The notes: generated by a model not told the origin, from the letters alone. Counted from the first letter of the stretch, positions 8,575 to 17,681 are shown. The stretch is DNA of 64,000 nt from Desmonostoc vinosum HA7617-LM4 (GCA_019359515.1 JAHHHC010000008.1:124001-188000); one strand, 5' to 3'. A program made the numbers and translations.

Positions 8575-8747
8575 CTTATTTCACCTCTTTTATGCGCTGA
8601 TTGAACTTTTCTCGCAATGCATTCCGGTTGTTTAAAAAACTCAGTGCTGTTCACTATTTTGCTGCCAACAGCGGTTGCAAATAGCAATAAAAATGTGGCA
8701 TCTGGCAGTTCAACAGAAAAAATACCTTCTGCCACTTCAATCAGCAT
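8568..8747 (-). CDS. Small hypothetical protein, 59 residues
   Basis: A short ORF starting with ATG (complement of 8745-8747) and ending with a TAA that overlaps the GTG start of the following DUF6464-like gene. The product begins MLIEVAEGIFSVELPDATF and has a hydrophobic stretch (FLLLFATAVG) followed by a charged C terminus. An AGG sequence lies upstream of the ATG. The stop/start overlap and the amphipathic, non-random composition argue for a real gene. I do not recognise the family. Confidence 0.5.
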   Translation of the reverse strand: MLIEVAEGIFSVELPDATFLLLFATAVGSKIVNSTEFFKQPECIARKVQSAHKRGEIRC

Positions 8748-8792
8748 AACTTTTACGACCTAAGGGGTGAACTGTCGTTAAAGGTTCATAAT

Positions 8793-9257
8793 TTAACGTT
8801 TTGTGTAGTACTCGACTTTATTCTCATTTTTTCTGTGTTGCTGTGATGCTAACCTTTTTTTGGTTTGCTGACGAAGTTGCTGCGCTAACAGTGCGGCTTC
8901 CTTTTCTGCTTGGTACAAATCAACTTTTCGCGTTGTCAACAGCAATGATTTATCTGACTTTTGTCTTATCCAAGGAACGCTAACAGCAAAATTCTGATCA
9001 ATGCTTTTGGATGGCTTCTGTTTTAGAGGTGGGTTATTTAATGTGCTGGCTATGGCTCTAAACTCTAGTATTGCCAATTCTAACTGCTTTGCTATCTGAT
9101 TGATGCGTTCGGCTTGCGCTGCTAAACGCTCCCATCCACTGAGAATTTTTTCCTTTTGGGGTTGTAGTGGCACTATACCATTAGCCGTGGGTGTGGGCTG
9201 TAACAGAGTAACTTTCAGCGAGATGTGATTTTTGTAACTATCTTGGATTTGTTTCAT
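8793..9257 (-). CDS. Hypothetical protein with helical segments
   Basis: A 154-residue basic protein without recognisable domain. The ATG at 9257 is preferred because GAGGG lies five bases upstream; an upstream ATG at 9293 has no ribosome-binding site. Residues about 45-85 (WERLAAQAERINQIAKQLE...) and 115-150 (KEAALLAQQLRQQTKKRL) look like amphipathic or coiled-coil helices, separated by a Pro/Lys-rich linker. No membrane segment. It stands alone, divergent from the Uma2 gene at 9429. No function proposed. Confidence 0.6.
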   Translation of the reverse strand: MKQIQDSYKNHISLKVTLLQPTPTANGIVPLQPQKEKILSGWERLAAQAERINQIAKQLELAILEFRAIASTLNNPPLKQKPSKSIDQNFAVSVPWIRQKSDKSLLLTTRKVDLYQAEKEAALLAQQLRQQTKKRLASQQHRKNENKVEYYTKR

Positions 9258-9428
9258 AGTCCCTCTTGCAAGGCTACCTGACTCGTAGGTCATTTTAGCA
9301 GTAAATTAGTATATTTGTACTATAAACTCCCATGTCTCTGGATATAATTAGGGAAAAGAACAGGGGAATTTTAAATCCTCCCCCTGCCTATAAAGGTCAA
9401 GTCATAATTAAGAAGATCGCCTAAAATT

Positions 9429-10133
9429 ATGGTCAATCTCTCAGATACCGGAATGGATGCCTCAAAAACTACACATAATCGGGTTCCGCTATTAGAAAGT
9501 GGCGATCATTTGACACGCTATGAATTTGAGCAACGTTATAAAGCAGCTACTCATATTAAAAAAGCAGAACTGATCGAGGGAATCGTTTACGTGGCATCTC
9601 CATTACGTTTTGTCAGTCATGCTCAACCACATGGTCATTTAATCACCTGGTTAGGAGTTTATGAAGCATCAACACCTGGTATCAAGTTGGGTATTGAGCC
9701 AACTGTGCGCTTAGATCAGGATAATGAACCGCAACCAGACGCAGTATTGCTGATTCCTCAAAATGCTGGGGGACAATCTCGCCTTTCTGAAGATGATTAT
9801 ATTGAGGGTGCGCCTGAACTTGTAGCGGAGATAGCAGCCTCTAGCGTTGCCATTGATTTGAACGATAAAAAGAAAGCCTATCGTCGTAATGGTGTGCAAG
9901 AGTATATTGTTTGGCAAACCTTCGAGAATAAATTGGATTGGTTCTGTCTACAACAAGGCGACTATATATCATTAGCAGCAGACGCAAATGGTATTATCCA
10001 AAGTCAAGTATTTCCTGGGTTGTGGCTATCGGTTGCAGATTTACTCACAGGTGACATGACACGAGTGCTTTCGGTGTTGCAAGAGGGGTTGAAGTCGCTA
10101 GCACATAAAGCTTTCGTACAAAAGTTAGCGTAG
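9429..10133 (+). CDS. Uma2 family endonuclease-like protein
   Basis: A 234-residue protein of the Uma2 (DUF820) family, which has a PD-(D/E)XK restriction-nuclease fold and is greatly expanded in cyanobacteria; the cellular role is unknown. The pattern is clear: ELIEGIVYVASP near the N terminus, then RLDQDNEPQPDAVLL (the Asp of the nuclease core), APELVAEIAASS (the Glu) and a YRRNGVQEYIVW segment. The lysine position after ELVAEI is a Ser/Ala-type variation common in the family. The product has an N-terminal extension of about 20 residues. It is followed directly by two inverted-repeat elements. Confidence 0.85.
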   Translation: MVNLSDTGMDASKTTHNRVPLLESGDHLTRYEFEQRYKAATHIKKAELIEGIVYVASPLRFVSHAQPHGHLITWLGVYEASTPGIKLGIEPTVRLDQDNEPQPDAVLLIPQNAGGQSRLSEDDYIEGAPELVAEIAASSVAIDLNDKKKAYRRNGVQEYIVWQTFENKLDWFCLQQGDYISLAADANGIIQSQVFPGLWLSVADLLTGDMTRVLSVLQEGLKSLAHKAFVQKLA

Positions 10134-10209
10134 GGGCAAAACACTAGACGTGGAGAGTTGTGAATACTAAGATATTCTGCGCTTAGGGCATATTTTCAAA
10201 CTAGACAAT

Positions 10210-10378
10210 AGACTTCTTGCAAAAATACTTGAACCGTCAGAGACTCAAGTCTCTGCCTAATAGCAAAAGTCCGTTGAAACGGACTAAAAATACTGTTATT
10301 AGTCGGTTTCAACCGACTTAAGTTATCAGCCAGAAAATTTATTTTCTGGCGAGTATCCGACTTTTGCAAGAGGTCTAA
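10210..10378. repeat. MITE-like element with TAGACCTCTTGCAAAAGTC ends, copy A
   Basis: About 169 bp. The left end reads AGACTTCTTGCAAAAATA and the right end GACTTTTGCAAGAGGTCTA, forming a terminal inverted repeat. Between them are four small perfect or near-perfect hairpins in a row: AGAGACTCAAGTCTCT, AGTCCGTTGAAACGGACT, AGTCGGTTTCAACCGACT and GCCAGAAAATTTATTTTCTG. Other members with the same ends are at 15052-15185, 31473-31505 and one end at 53726-53743. Confidence 0.8.
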
Positions 10379-10437
10379 TGAAACAATGGATACATAAAAA
10401 TTCCTTCTTCCCCACTCCCCACTCCCCACTCTTTCAA

Positions 10438-10557
10438 GGGTAGGTTTTTCATATTCAGTCTGAAAAAACCTATTTTTTCGTTCCGAAATCTTTCTCCGCG
10501 TCCCCCTGTCCCCGCGTAAGCGCGTCAACCAAAACGCGAAATCTAAAAAACCTACCC
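10438..10557. repeat. Inverted-repeat element, copy 2 (GTAGGTTTTT type)
   Basis: About 120 bp with inverted ends GGGTAGGTTTTT and AAAAACCTACCC. The interior contains TTCGTTCCGAAATCTTTCT, GCGTCCCCCTGTCCCCGCG and CAACCAAAACGCGAAAT, in the same order as copy 1 at 614-741. It is flanked on both sides by CCCCACTCCCCACT runs. Confidence 0.75.
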
Positions 10558-10582
10558 ATAAGAGCCACTCCCCACTCCCCAC

Positions 10583-11164
10583 TTAACAATTGCTGGGATT
10601 AATTTGTTTGCTGACACTGTAACTTTTATCAAGACTGTAATAGTTTTTGCGCCATTGTTCAAGATAATTTATAGATATTGATTTAGCTATAACATTTACA
10701 TCATTACCTCGCCAAGCAACTTCCGGATCTGTTGTGAAAACTCCACACTCTAGTTGCTCAATTTTAATATTCCAATATTCACCAAATCGGCTTTTTAATG
10801 TAGTAACTTGTTCAAATACTTTATTTCTGTGTTTATTTCGTCTTTTTCTTTCTGTGGCTCCTGTGGCTTCTGTATCAATAAATTTAGTTTCTATTAAGAA
10901 TAAATTTCCTTTAAATGTGAGGTAAACAAAGTCGCATTTACCCAAATCTGTGTAATCTGCGATCGGGGATTTTTCAAATAATAATAATTCAGCGCATGTG
11001 GGAAATAAATCTTGAATATTCAAAAACAAATAAGCCTGCAACAGGAGTTCCTTATCATAAGGAAAAAGAATAACACCCTCAAAAAATTTTTTAATATCCT
11101 CCTGAGTCTGGGGTTGAATTCTTCTACAATATGAAACAAATTTACTTAATTCATTCGTGATCAT
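10583..11164 (-). CDS. Hypothetical protein, possible PD-(D/E)XK nuclease fold
   Basis: A 193-residue protein. A segment near residues 75-100 reads CDFVYLTFKGNLFLIETKFID, in which Asp followed by Glu-X-Lys (ETK) on neighbouring strands fits the PD-(D/E)XK nuclease core. Downstream is a basic stretch (ERKRRNKHRNKVFEQV) that could bind nucleic acid. The ATG at 11164 is preferred over a TTG three bases upstream. I do not recognise the family by name. The nuclease idea rests only on this motif and on the predicted alternation of strands. It stands alone, next to repeats. Confidence 0.55.
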   Translation of the reverse strand: MITNELSKFVSYCRRIQPQTQEDIKKFFEGVILFPYDKELLLQAYLFLNIQDLFPTCAELLLFEKSPIADYTDLGKCDFVYLTFKGNLFLIETKFIDTEATGATERKRRNKHRNKVFEQVTTLKSRFGEYWNIKIEQLECGVFTTDPEVAWRGNDVNVIAKSISINYLEQWRKNYYSLDKSYSVSKQINPSNC

Positions 11165-11363
11165 CAAATCCTAGCTCCTTCCCCCGGTTGCAGCCTCATG
11201 GGCATAGCATAAAAAGATACTACGTCCTCAAGGAAAGTATCATCCGCATAAGTGACTAAAAAAACGATACAATTCCTTAATAATTACGATAATTCACTGT
11301 TGACACTGAAGTTAACTGATAATTTAATACATCATACTACTGATAAATTTTCATCTCTCAGTA

Positions 11364-12713
11364 TCAGTTACCAATTAATGGTTTTATGTGTGCAGGAAAT
11401 CTAGCGTTTTGCAAAGCTTGTACAGCAATTCTGGTATCTTGTACGCAAAATTGCCAACCTAAACGCACAAGTTTACGGGAATTTTCTGTTTGTATAATAC
11501 CAATCACTGGCATTTTGGCTTTTTCTTTATCTCCTGAGTGATCTTGCAAAACTGTTTTCAAACGATGCAATTCTTCGATGTTGGCTGCTTGTTGAGGATT
11601 TAACTCTACCATCACCATTTGTACTGTTTCTACAGGTTCTGCATCTTCAATAATAAATTGAGTTTGCTCATCGCGTCGGTCTACTTTACCCCAAATAATC
11701 AATCTAGTATCTACTTGCAGTAAAGAACTAATCCGTTCATAGATTTTGGGAAAAACTACAGCTTCTGTTTGTGTAGTTAAGTCTTCTATTTGCAAAATTG
11801 CCATCGGGTCGCCTTTTTTAGTCACCACTTTTTTGACTCCATTTAACATGACAACTGCACAGAGTTTTGTTTCTTCTCTTTGTTCACCAAGTTGTGACAG
11901 GTTAATAGGAGTTAAGAGTGGTACTATTTGCCCCAAAGATTTGAGCGGGTGATCTGATACATAAAAGCCCAATAATTCTTTTTCCATCCGCAACTTTTCT
12001 TGGGGGGGAAAATCGATCACAGGTTTAGCTTTAGGGGCAGTTTCAAAGGCATTATTGGCTGTTTTATTTGTAGTTGTAGAAAACCCACCTAATAAATCAA
12101 AGAGATTTCCTTGCCCAGTGGCTCTATCTTTAGCGCGTGATTGTGCCCAGTCATATACTAGCTCCAAGTCGTGGATTAATTGCTGGCGATTGGGTTCTAT
12201 ACTGTCAAAGGCTCCGCATTTAATTAACGATTCTAGGGTACGACGGTTAACAGCACGTAAATCTATGCGATCGCAAAAATTAGCCAGAGATTTAAACTCC
12301 TCTGCCTCGTTTCTAGCTTCTAAAATGCAGGCGATCGCATTTTGCCCCACATTCCGCACCGCCGAAAATCCAAATAATATCTTGCCTGCCGTTGGCGTAA
12401 AATCCACACCAGAACGATTAATATCTGGTGGATCTATCTGAATACCCATATTGGTACAGTTAGTAATATATTTCTGTACCTTGTCTGTGTCGCCACTGTT
12501 AGCTGTTAACAGTGCCGCCATGTATTCTAATGGGTAATTAGCTTTTAAATATGCTGTTTGATAAGTTACATATCCATAGGCTGTAGAATGGGATTTATTA
12601 AAACAATTGGCAGCTATTAACCCATTTTTGATGGCAAAATTATGGTCGCGCTCAACCCCAATATCATAGACATTTTGCTTGCCTATATATTTACGTGTGA
12701 TTATCTTGACCAT
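11364..12713 (-). CDS. dnaE: DNA polymerase III alpha subunit, C-terminal half with N-terminal split intein (DnaE-C)
   Basis: The gene encodes the C-terminal half of the replicative polymerase alpha subunit, made as a precursor with a 36-residue split intein C-fragment at its front. Protein trans-splicing with the N-half, encoded elsewhere, restores the full polymerase. The intein reads MVKIITRKYIGKQ...VYDIGVERDHNFAIKNGLIAAN and is followed by the extein start CFNKSHS. ATG at 12713 is chosen because it gives the standard 36-residue fragment and has GGAGG ten bases upstream; a GTG two codons earlier is too close. The extein part carries helix-hairpin-helix/finger sequences and a C-terminal OB fold (VKKVVTKKGDPMAILQIEDL). 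The N-half is not in this window. Confidence 0.95.
   Translation of the reverse strand: MVKIITRKYIGKQNVYDIGVERDHNFAIKNGLIAANCFNKSHSTAYGYVTYQTAYLKANYPLEYMAALLTANSGDTDKVQKYITNCTNMGIQIDPPDINRSGVDFTPTAGKILFGFSAVRNVGQNAIACILEARNEAEEFKSLANFCDRIDLRAVNRRTLESLIKCGAFDSIEPNRQQLIHDLELVYDWAQSRAKDRATGQGNLFDLLGGFSTTTNKTANNAFETAPKAKPVIDFPPQEKLRMEKELLGFYVSDHPLKSLGQIVPLLTPINLSQLGEQREETKLCAVVMLNGVKKVVTKKGDPMAILQIEDLTTQTEAVVFPKIYERISSLLQVDTRLIIWGKVDRRDEQTQFIIEDAEPVETVQMVMVELNPQQAANIEELHRLKTVLQDHSGDKEKAKMPVIGIIQTENSRKLVRLGWQFCVQDTRIAVQALQNARFPAHIKPLIGN
12606..12713 (-). other. Split intein C-fragment (DnaE IntC) coding segment
   Basis: Codes for the 36 residues excised during trans-splicing. Block F (VYDIGVERDHNFAI) with the catalytic Asp and His, and block G ending in Ala-Asn, are intact; the next residue is the +1 Cys (complement of 12603-12605), followed by Phe-Asn, the extein context of cyanobacterial DnaE inteins. 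The residue before the terminal Asn is Ala rather than His, as in the Synechocystis DnaE intein. Confidence 0.95.
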
Positions 12714-12719
12714 CTTCAC

Positions 12720-13395
12720 CCTACCTCCGAAACCAACTCTGTTGAATTAAGTAATTGATCAGATTGTTGAGAATTTATAGATTGGCTAATGACCATAATC
12801 CAGAGGTTTAATGAGAGTAAACACTGTTATACTCTCACACAACAATAGTCAAGCTTTGCAAATTTTGGTAAATTAATACAAGTCCAGTTGATAAACAGCT
12901 ATTTGCTGCTAAACAAAGGTTAAAGATATAAAAGATCAAAACAAAGCTCCAAAGAATAAATTCGCTTTGTGATTTAACGGAGGACTTTCCTTGGCTATTG
13001 TGTATAAATCAATTTACCATTGTTGCACCAGTTAGGAAGCATCAAGTATACTTCATAGTTTTTTCGGTTATGAAAGTTTATTAAATTAGTTTTTAGGAAT
13101 CTAGCTTAATTCTGAAATAGGGAACGCTTAACGGGCAACGGAGTATTTAAGGAGTTATCTATACTTTAATTTTAAAAGGCTACTTATAGAAGTAGGAGTC
13201 TCTAACTCCCTTTTTTATAAAATTATTTGCGTAAGCAGGGAGTAGGGAATCAGCCTTCTCGATATGTATACTAATCAAATCCCTTACACCATGGGTAATG
13301 CAACAAAGCAGACTACAGGTGTGGTTAGAGACAACCTGCACAGAAATTGGCAATATGTACTAAAATCAAGGACTTGAGTCAAAAAGGGAGCAATC
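12720..13395. other. Long divergent intergenic region between dnaE-C and gatA
   Basis: About 680 bp with no gene that I can support. It must hold the promoters of dnaE-C (leftward) and gatA (rightward). At about 13197-13219 there is GGAGTCTCTAACTCCCTTTTTT, a short hairpin followed by a T run, which could terminate a small rightward transcript; nothing else marks an RNA gene. The gatA start is preceded by GGGAG. Confidence 0.45.
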
Positions 13396-14856
13396 ATGGC
13401 ATCCATCCGCGAGTTGCATGAACAGTTAGTCAAAAAAGAACGTTCTGCCGTTGAAATTACTCAAGAGGCTTTAGACCGCATTCAAGCGTTAGAGCCGAAG
13501 TTACACAGTTTCTTACATGTGACGGCACAACAAGCATTAGAGCAGGCGCGTGCTGTGGATGCCAAAATCGCTGCGGGAGAAGAAATTGGTATCCTGGCGG
13601 GGATTCCTGTTGGCATTAAGGATAATCTCTGCACAAAAGGTATTCTCACAACCTGTGCTTCTCGGATCTTAGAAAATTTCGTGCCACCTTATGAATCAAC
13701 AGTTACGCAAAAGCTGGCAGATGCTGGGGCTGTAATGGTAGGCAAGGCAAATTTAGATGAGTTTGCTATGGGTAGTTCTACAGAAAACTCTGCTTTCCAA
13801 GTTACAGCCAATCCTTGGGATTTATCGCGGGTTCCTGGTGGTTCTTCTGGGGGTTCGGCTGCGGCTGTAGCAGCAGATGAATGTGTTGTAGCACTTGGTT
13901 CTGATACTGGCGGTTCAATTCGTCAACCGGCATCTTTTTGTGGCGTGGTAGGAATGAAACCCACCTATGGGTTGGTTTCCCGCTATGGTTTGGTGGCTTT
14001 CGCTTCGTCTTTGGATCAAATTGGCCCATTTGGGCGTTCAGTAGAGGATGCGGCAATATTATTAAATGCGATCGCAGGTTACGATCCCAAAGATTCCACC
14101 AGTCTTAAAGTGCAAATTCCTGACTATGCCAGTGGCTTCAAACCAGACCTTAAAGCCAGAGGCAAGCTGCGAATTGGTGTGATTAAAGAAACTTTTGGTG
14201 AAGGCTTAGACTCTGCTGTAGAAAAAGCTGTGACCAAAGCAATCGATCGCTTACAAAATTTGGGAGCTGAAATTCATATAGTTTCCTGTCCTAACTTCCG
14301 CTATGGCGTGCCCAGCTACTACATTATCGCTCCATCTGAAGCATCAGCTAACTTAGCTCGTTATGATGGCGTTAAGTATGGTTATCGCGCTCCTGGTGCC
14401 GATAATCTACTATCAATGTACACTCGCACCCGTTCCAGTGGTTTTGGTGCAGAAGTCAAGCGCCGGATTATGATTGGAACTTATGCCCTTTCTGCTGGCT
14501 ATTATGATGCCTATTACCTAAAAGCGCAAAAAGTCCGCACCTTGATTAAGCAAGATTTTGAAAAAGCTTTTGATCAAGTTGATGTGTTAGCCTGTCCTAC
14601 TGTTCCTACGACAGCTTTTAAAGCAGGGGAAAAAAATAGTGACCCCTTAAGTATGTATTTACTCGACTTGATGACAATTCCTGCCAATCTTGCTGGTTTA
14701 CCAGGCTTAAGCGTGCCATGTGGTTTTGATGATAAGGGATTACCAATTGGATTACAGCTAATTGGTAAAGTACTGCGAGAAGACCAGCTTTTTCAAGTAG
14801 CTTATGCTTATGAGCAATCTACTACTTGGCATTTGCAAACACCACAAATATCGTAA
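13396..14856 (+). CDS. gatA: Asp-tRNA(Asn)/Glu-tRNA(Gln) amidotransferase subunit A
   Basis: GatA is the amidase subunit of the GatCAB complex, which converts Glu-tRNA(Gln) to Gln-tRNA(Gln) (and Asp-tRNA(Asn) in some organisms) and channels ammonia from glutamine. The amidase-signature triad is intact: Lys75 in VGIKDN, Ser150 in PGGSSGG and the nucleophile Ser174 in [10 protein letters not shown]. The length of 486 residues is standard. The start at 13396 is preceded by GGGAG and is followed by the usual N-terminal helix ([20 protein letters not shown]). gatB and gatC are not nearby, as is common in cyanobacteria. Confidence 0.97.
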   Translation: MASIRELHEQLVKKERSAVEITQEALDRIQALEPKLHSFLHVTAQQALEQARAVDAKIAAGEEIGILAGIPVGIKDNLCTKGILTTCASRILENFVPPYESTVTQKLADAGAVMVGKANLDEFAMGSSTENSAFQVTANPWDLSRVPGGSSGGSAAAVAADECVVALGSDTGGSIRQPASFCGVVGMKPTYGLVSRYGLVAFASSLDQIGPFGRSVEDAAILLNAIAGYDPKDSTSLKVQIPDYASGFKPDLKARGKLRIGVIKETFGEGLDSAVEKAVTKAIDRLQNLGAEIHIVSCPNFRYGVPSYYIIAPSEASANLARYDGVKYGYRAPGADNLLSMYTRTRSSGFGAEVKRRIMIGTYALSAGYYDAYYLKAQKVRTLIKQDFEKAFDQVDVLACPTVPTTAFKAGEKNSDPLSMYLLDLMTIPANLAGLPGLSVPCGFDDKGLPIGLQLIGKVLREDQLFQVAYAYEQSTTWHLQTPQIS

Positions 14857-15051
14857 AAGGGACTGGGGACTGGGGAATAATTTTGTTGATTGTCAGTACC
14901 CAATCCTCAATACCCAATCTAGGCAATACTAAAATTAACTCGCACAATTACATCATTAAAATCTTTGTCACCACCTTTTTAGGTGTTTACAATCACAATG
15001 ACTCAGCGTTGAACTCTTGAGTTCAAGATGGTTTAGATCAATTCTCTAGAA

Positions 15052-15185
15052 TAGACCTCTTGCATAAATATTTTTTTGTTGGGCTACGCCCCGCTTCTCT
15101 ACGAGACGCTTCGCGAACGCTAACACGCAGAGGCACCCCAGACGCAGAGAAGAGAACGCAAAGAAGGACTTTTGCAAGAGGTCTA
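15052..15185. repeat. MITE-like element with TAGACCTCTTGCAAAAGTC ends, copy B
   Basis: About 134 bp with ends TAGACCTCTTGCATAAATA and GACTTTTGCAAGAGGTCTA. The interior differs from copy A: it holds GGGCTACGCCCCGCTTCTCT, CTACGAGACGCTTCGCGAAC and ACGCAGAG units, themselves common cyanobacterial short repeats. The shared ends with unrelated interiors suggest that the ends define the mobile unit. Confidence 0.75.
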
Positions 15186-15216
15186 ATGAGGCGACGATCT
15201 AATTAACCAAAATTGA

Positions 15217-15663
15217 CTACTGACTATTAATTGTTAACTTTTCTCCTTCAGCTATAGATTCAGATGTAGGCTGAGAATTAAGTATATAAAATAGTCCAAA
15301 AGAGGCAGATGCTAGTAATAGCATATAGATAATAAAAATAGGTGTGAAAATATTTGTTCTTTTACCTAAATTTTTATCATTGTGACTTGAGCTTTGATGA
15401 AAAGTATTGGTAACAAATGTGTTTGCTAAAGTGTTACCATCGAGTCCGAGAGCATCTGCATAGCGGCGGATAAATCCTTGAATAAAAATAGGTTCGGGTA
15501 ATTCTTCTAACTGTGCCTCTTCTAAAGCTTGCAATAATGTTGATCTAATAAGTATTTGAGCGGCTATTTTTTCTATAAGAATTGATTTTTCTTGTCTTGC
15601 TTGTCGTAAATATGTACCTATTTGCTTTAGCTGCTCTAGTTGAACCTCACTTAAAAGTGTCAC
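15217..15663 (-). CDS. RodZ-like helix-turn-helix membrane protein
   Basis: A 148-residue protein. Residues about 15-80 form a Xre/RodZ-type helix-turn-helix domain (LRQARQEKSILIEKIAAQI... then EPIFIQGFIRRYADALGLD, the typical RodZ signature). A membrane helix follows at about residues 108-128, with a short C-terminal tail. RodZ links MreB to the membrane and supports cell shape; this short version lacks the large periplasmic domain. It is probably a membrane-bound regulator or shape protein. It stands alone between repeats. Confidence 0.75.
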   Translation of the reverse strand: MTLLSEVQLEQLKQIGTYLRQARQEKSILIEKIAAQILIRSTLLQALEEAQLEELPEPIFIQGFIRRYADALGLDGNTLANTFVTNTFHQSSSHNDKNLGKRTNIFTPIFIIYMLLLASASFGLFYILNSQPTSESIAEGEKLTINSQ

Positions 15664-16112
15664 CGTTTTCTCCTAATTATCCACTTTTACTATTCATATA
15701 GTGAAGTTATGCAAAAGTGCATACGTAAATTTACTAAAAAATTATAATAACTTAATTTTAGAGTTATAGCTCGGTTATTGCATCAAAATCTGACGGACTA
15801 AAATACTCATCACCTCGTCTGGGATAAGCTCAAACACATTTAGTTTACATGGCTAAATTTGATTAAACTCTTGTAGGGTGGGCCGGAAAGCCCACCCAGT
15901 ATATGCAAGTTAAATGTGGAACAGCTCAGAGAACTCCATTCGCTCACCTGTAATACCGTTTCACTTTAAAATTGATACGAATAGAAAGCAGGCAGCAGGG
16001 GGAAAGAATTACAGACAAACCATTTGTATCAGATATTTTGTGAAATTATATAAGTAGTAATAAGTAGTATCTTTGTTATGATGGATACTCTTAAACGCAA
16101 AAAATCAAATAT
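15664..16112. other. Intergenic region with a dispersed repeat
   Basis: About 450 bp between divergent genes. It holds the third copy of the 100-bp inverted-repeat family (15853-15927). The final 100 bp before 16113 are AT-rich and probably contain the promoter of the hydrolase gene. No small gene is apparent. Confidence 0.5.
15853..15927. repeat. Dispersed inverted-repeat element, copy 3 (shorter)
   Basis: Contains AAACTCTTGTAGGGTGGGC, a central hairpin GGGTGGGCCGGAAAGCCCACCC, then TATGCAAGTTAAATGTGGAA and CAGCT. The outer parts match the elements at 4268-4367 and 22777-22877, while the loop of the hairpin differs. Confidence 0.75.
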
Positions 16113-17015
16113 ATGGGTAATAATAAGCTGCAACTTCCAATACAGGTATTGTTTAGATTGTTACTTCCGGTAGGAATAGTTACAGCGATCGCTTACTGTA
16201 CCATTTGTCTGTTTCTCTTTGTTCAACAACCACGATTTATTTTTTTTCCCTCTGCTGTCATTGAAAAGACACCAGAGTTTTTTAATCTTCCTTACAAAGA
16301 GGTCTGGCTACCCGTACACAATAAAACTGGCAAAGTAGAACGCATCCATGGTTGGTGGATTCAGGCTAAACAACCTGATGCTAAAGCTTTGTTGTATTTG
16401 CATGGTAACGGCATCAATATTGGCGCAAACATAGCCCATGCTAATCGGTTTTATCAACTAGGATTTTCGGTGTTGTTGATTGATTATCGGGGTTATGGTC
16501 GCAGTGAAGGTATGTTTCCTAACGAAATGCAGGTTTATGAAGATGCAACTATAGCGTGGAATTATTTAGTACAACAGCAAAAAATTTTACCTAAACAAAT
16601 TTATATTTATGGACATTCTCTAGGAGGCGCAATAGCTATCGATTTAGCGCTGAAGCATTCGGATGCTGCTGGGTTGATTGTTGAAAGTTCTTTTACCTCC
16701 GTCCGAGAAATGCTAGCTTACCGTAATATGTTTTGGATGTTTCCTGTTAATTTACTGCTGACGCAACGCTTTGAATCAATCAAAAAAATACCACATTTAA
16801 AAATGCCAGTTTTATTCATTCATGGCACTGCTGATACAACTGTACCTGCTTTCATGAGCCAAAAACTCTATGCTGCTGCACCTGAACCGAAAAAATTGTT
16901 TCTGGTTCCAGATGCAAATCATAATGATGCAGCAGTGGTTGCTCAACAGAAATATTTGCAAGTTGTAGAGTCGTTTGTTGAGTCCCACGTTCCGCAGGTG
17001 AATGAAAAGTTATGA
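16113..17015 (+). CDS. Alpha/beta hydrolase, membrane anchored
   Basis: A 300-residue serine hydrolase. An N-terminal hydrophobic segment (about residues 12-36) suggests a signal anchor. The oxyanion-hole region is YLHGNGINIG, the nucleophile is Ser in GHSLGGA, the acid is probably Asp in HGTADTTVP and the base is His in PDANHND. The layout (FFPS near the N terminus, then VWLPVHNKTGKVERIHGWW) resembles the ABHD13/17-like group of lipases and thioesterases. The substrate is unknown. The C terminus is complete. The gene stands alone upstream of the STRR array. Confidence 0.85.
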   Translation: MGNNKLQLPIQVLFRLLLPVGIVTAIAYCTICLFLFVQQPRFIFFPSAVIEKTPEFFNLPYKEVWLPVHNKTGKVERIHGWWIQAKQPDAKALLYLHGNGINIGANIAHANRFYQLGFSVLLIDYRGYGRSEGMFPNEMQVYEDATIAWNYLVQQQKILPKQIYIYGHSLGGAIAIDLALKHSDAAGLIVESSFTSVREMLAYRNMFWMFPVNLLLTQRFESIKKIPHLKMPVLFIHGTADTTVPAFMSQKLYAAAPEPKKLFLVPDANHNDAAVVAQQKYLQVVESFVESHVPQVNEKL

Positions 17016-17090
17016 GTGCCGATTGCTACTAGCATTGTTTGAGTGATGCGATCGCTTCTTCAAGTTACTCGCTAATATACAAGTAACAAT

Positions 17091-17192
17091 TGGGGATTGG
17101 GGATTGGGGACTGGGGATTGGGGATTGGGGACTGGGGATTGGGGATTGGGGACTGGGGATTGGGGACTGGGGATTGGGGATTGGGGACTGGG
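17091..17192. repeat. STRR heptanucleotide array (GGGGATT/GGGGACT), left
   Basis: About fourteen tandem heptads of GGGGATT and GGGGACT. These are the complement of the CCCCA(A/G)T short tandemly repeated repetitive sequences known from heterocystous cyanobacteria. Each G4 tract is separated by three bases, which also fits an intramolecular G-quadruplex. The array is in reverse orientation to the one at 17682-17888. Confidence 0.9.
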
Positions 17193-17234
17193 TAAAATCT
17201 CTCATAAAATTGAAGGACTTTAGATTCAAGTCGT

Positions 17235-17660
17235 ATGAGAGATAGAGGTTTTGAGTTTTTGGACTTCTATCAAGATAGCCTCAAGCTCGTAAAAGCGGCT
17301 TATCGATTGGCAAATAGTTTGCCAGATTGTGAGCGTTACAACTTAAGCGATCAATTACGCAGATCTGCTTGCAGCGTGTTGCTAAATATAGCTGAAGGCT
17401 ATGGACGCTATCACTACCTGGATAGATTGCGTTTCATGTACATTGCTCGTGGCTCCTTAGCTGAAACCAAAAGCGCCTTCATTATTGCTGAAAGCTTAGG
17501 ATACTGCAATACAGAACAATTAAACTGGGTCAGTCAGCTAAAAGATGGTATTGAAAAAGGTCTTAACGGTTACTGTCGTTTCATTCGTTCTCAGCAACAA
17601 GGCAAAGAAGAATACGGCACTCGATTAAGTGATTGGGGATCAGGAATTGGTGATCAGTGA
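17235..17660 (+). CDS. Four-helix-bundle protein (S23/IVS family)
   Basis: A 141-residue protein of the S23 family, first seen in intervening sequences of 23S rRNA genes and related to the Avd accessory protein of diversity-generating retroelements. The family pattern is clear: [63 protein letters not shown]. The function of free-standing copies is unknown; a nucleic-acid-binding pentamer is plausible. The last ten residues (DWGSGIGDQ) are read from decayed STRR sequence, so the natural C terminus probably ended earlier. The gene sits between two inverted STRR arrays; no reverse transcriptase is present. Confidence 0.88.
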   Translation: MRDRGFEFLDFYQDSLKLVKAAYRLANSLPDCERYNLSDQLRRSACSVLLNIAEGYGRYHYLDRLRFMYIARGSLAETKSAFIIAESLGYCNTEQLNWVSQLKDGIEKGLNGYCRFIRSQQQGKEEYGTRLSDWGSGIGDQ

Positions 17661-17681
17661 TTGAGTACTTAAAAAACTCTT

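Noticed and set aside
13197-13219. Hairpin with T run suggesting a small RNA terminator
   Set aside because: The stem is only five base pairs and no promoter or conserved RNA could be seen upstream; mentioned in the intergenic entry only.
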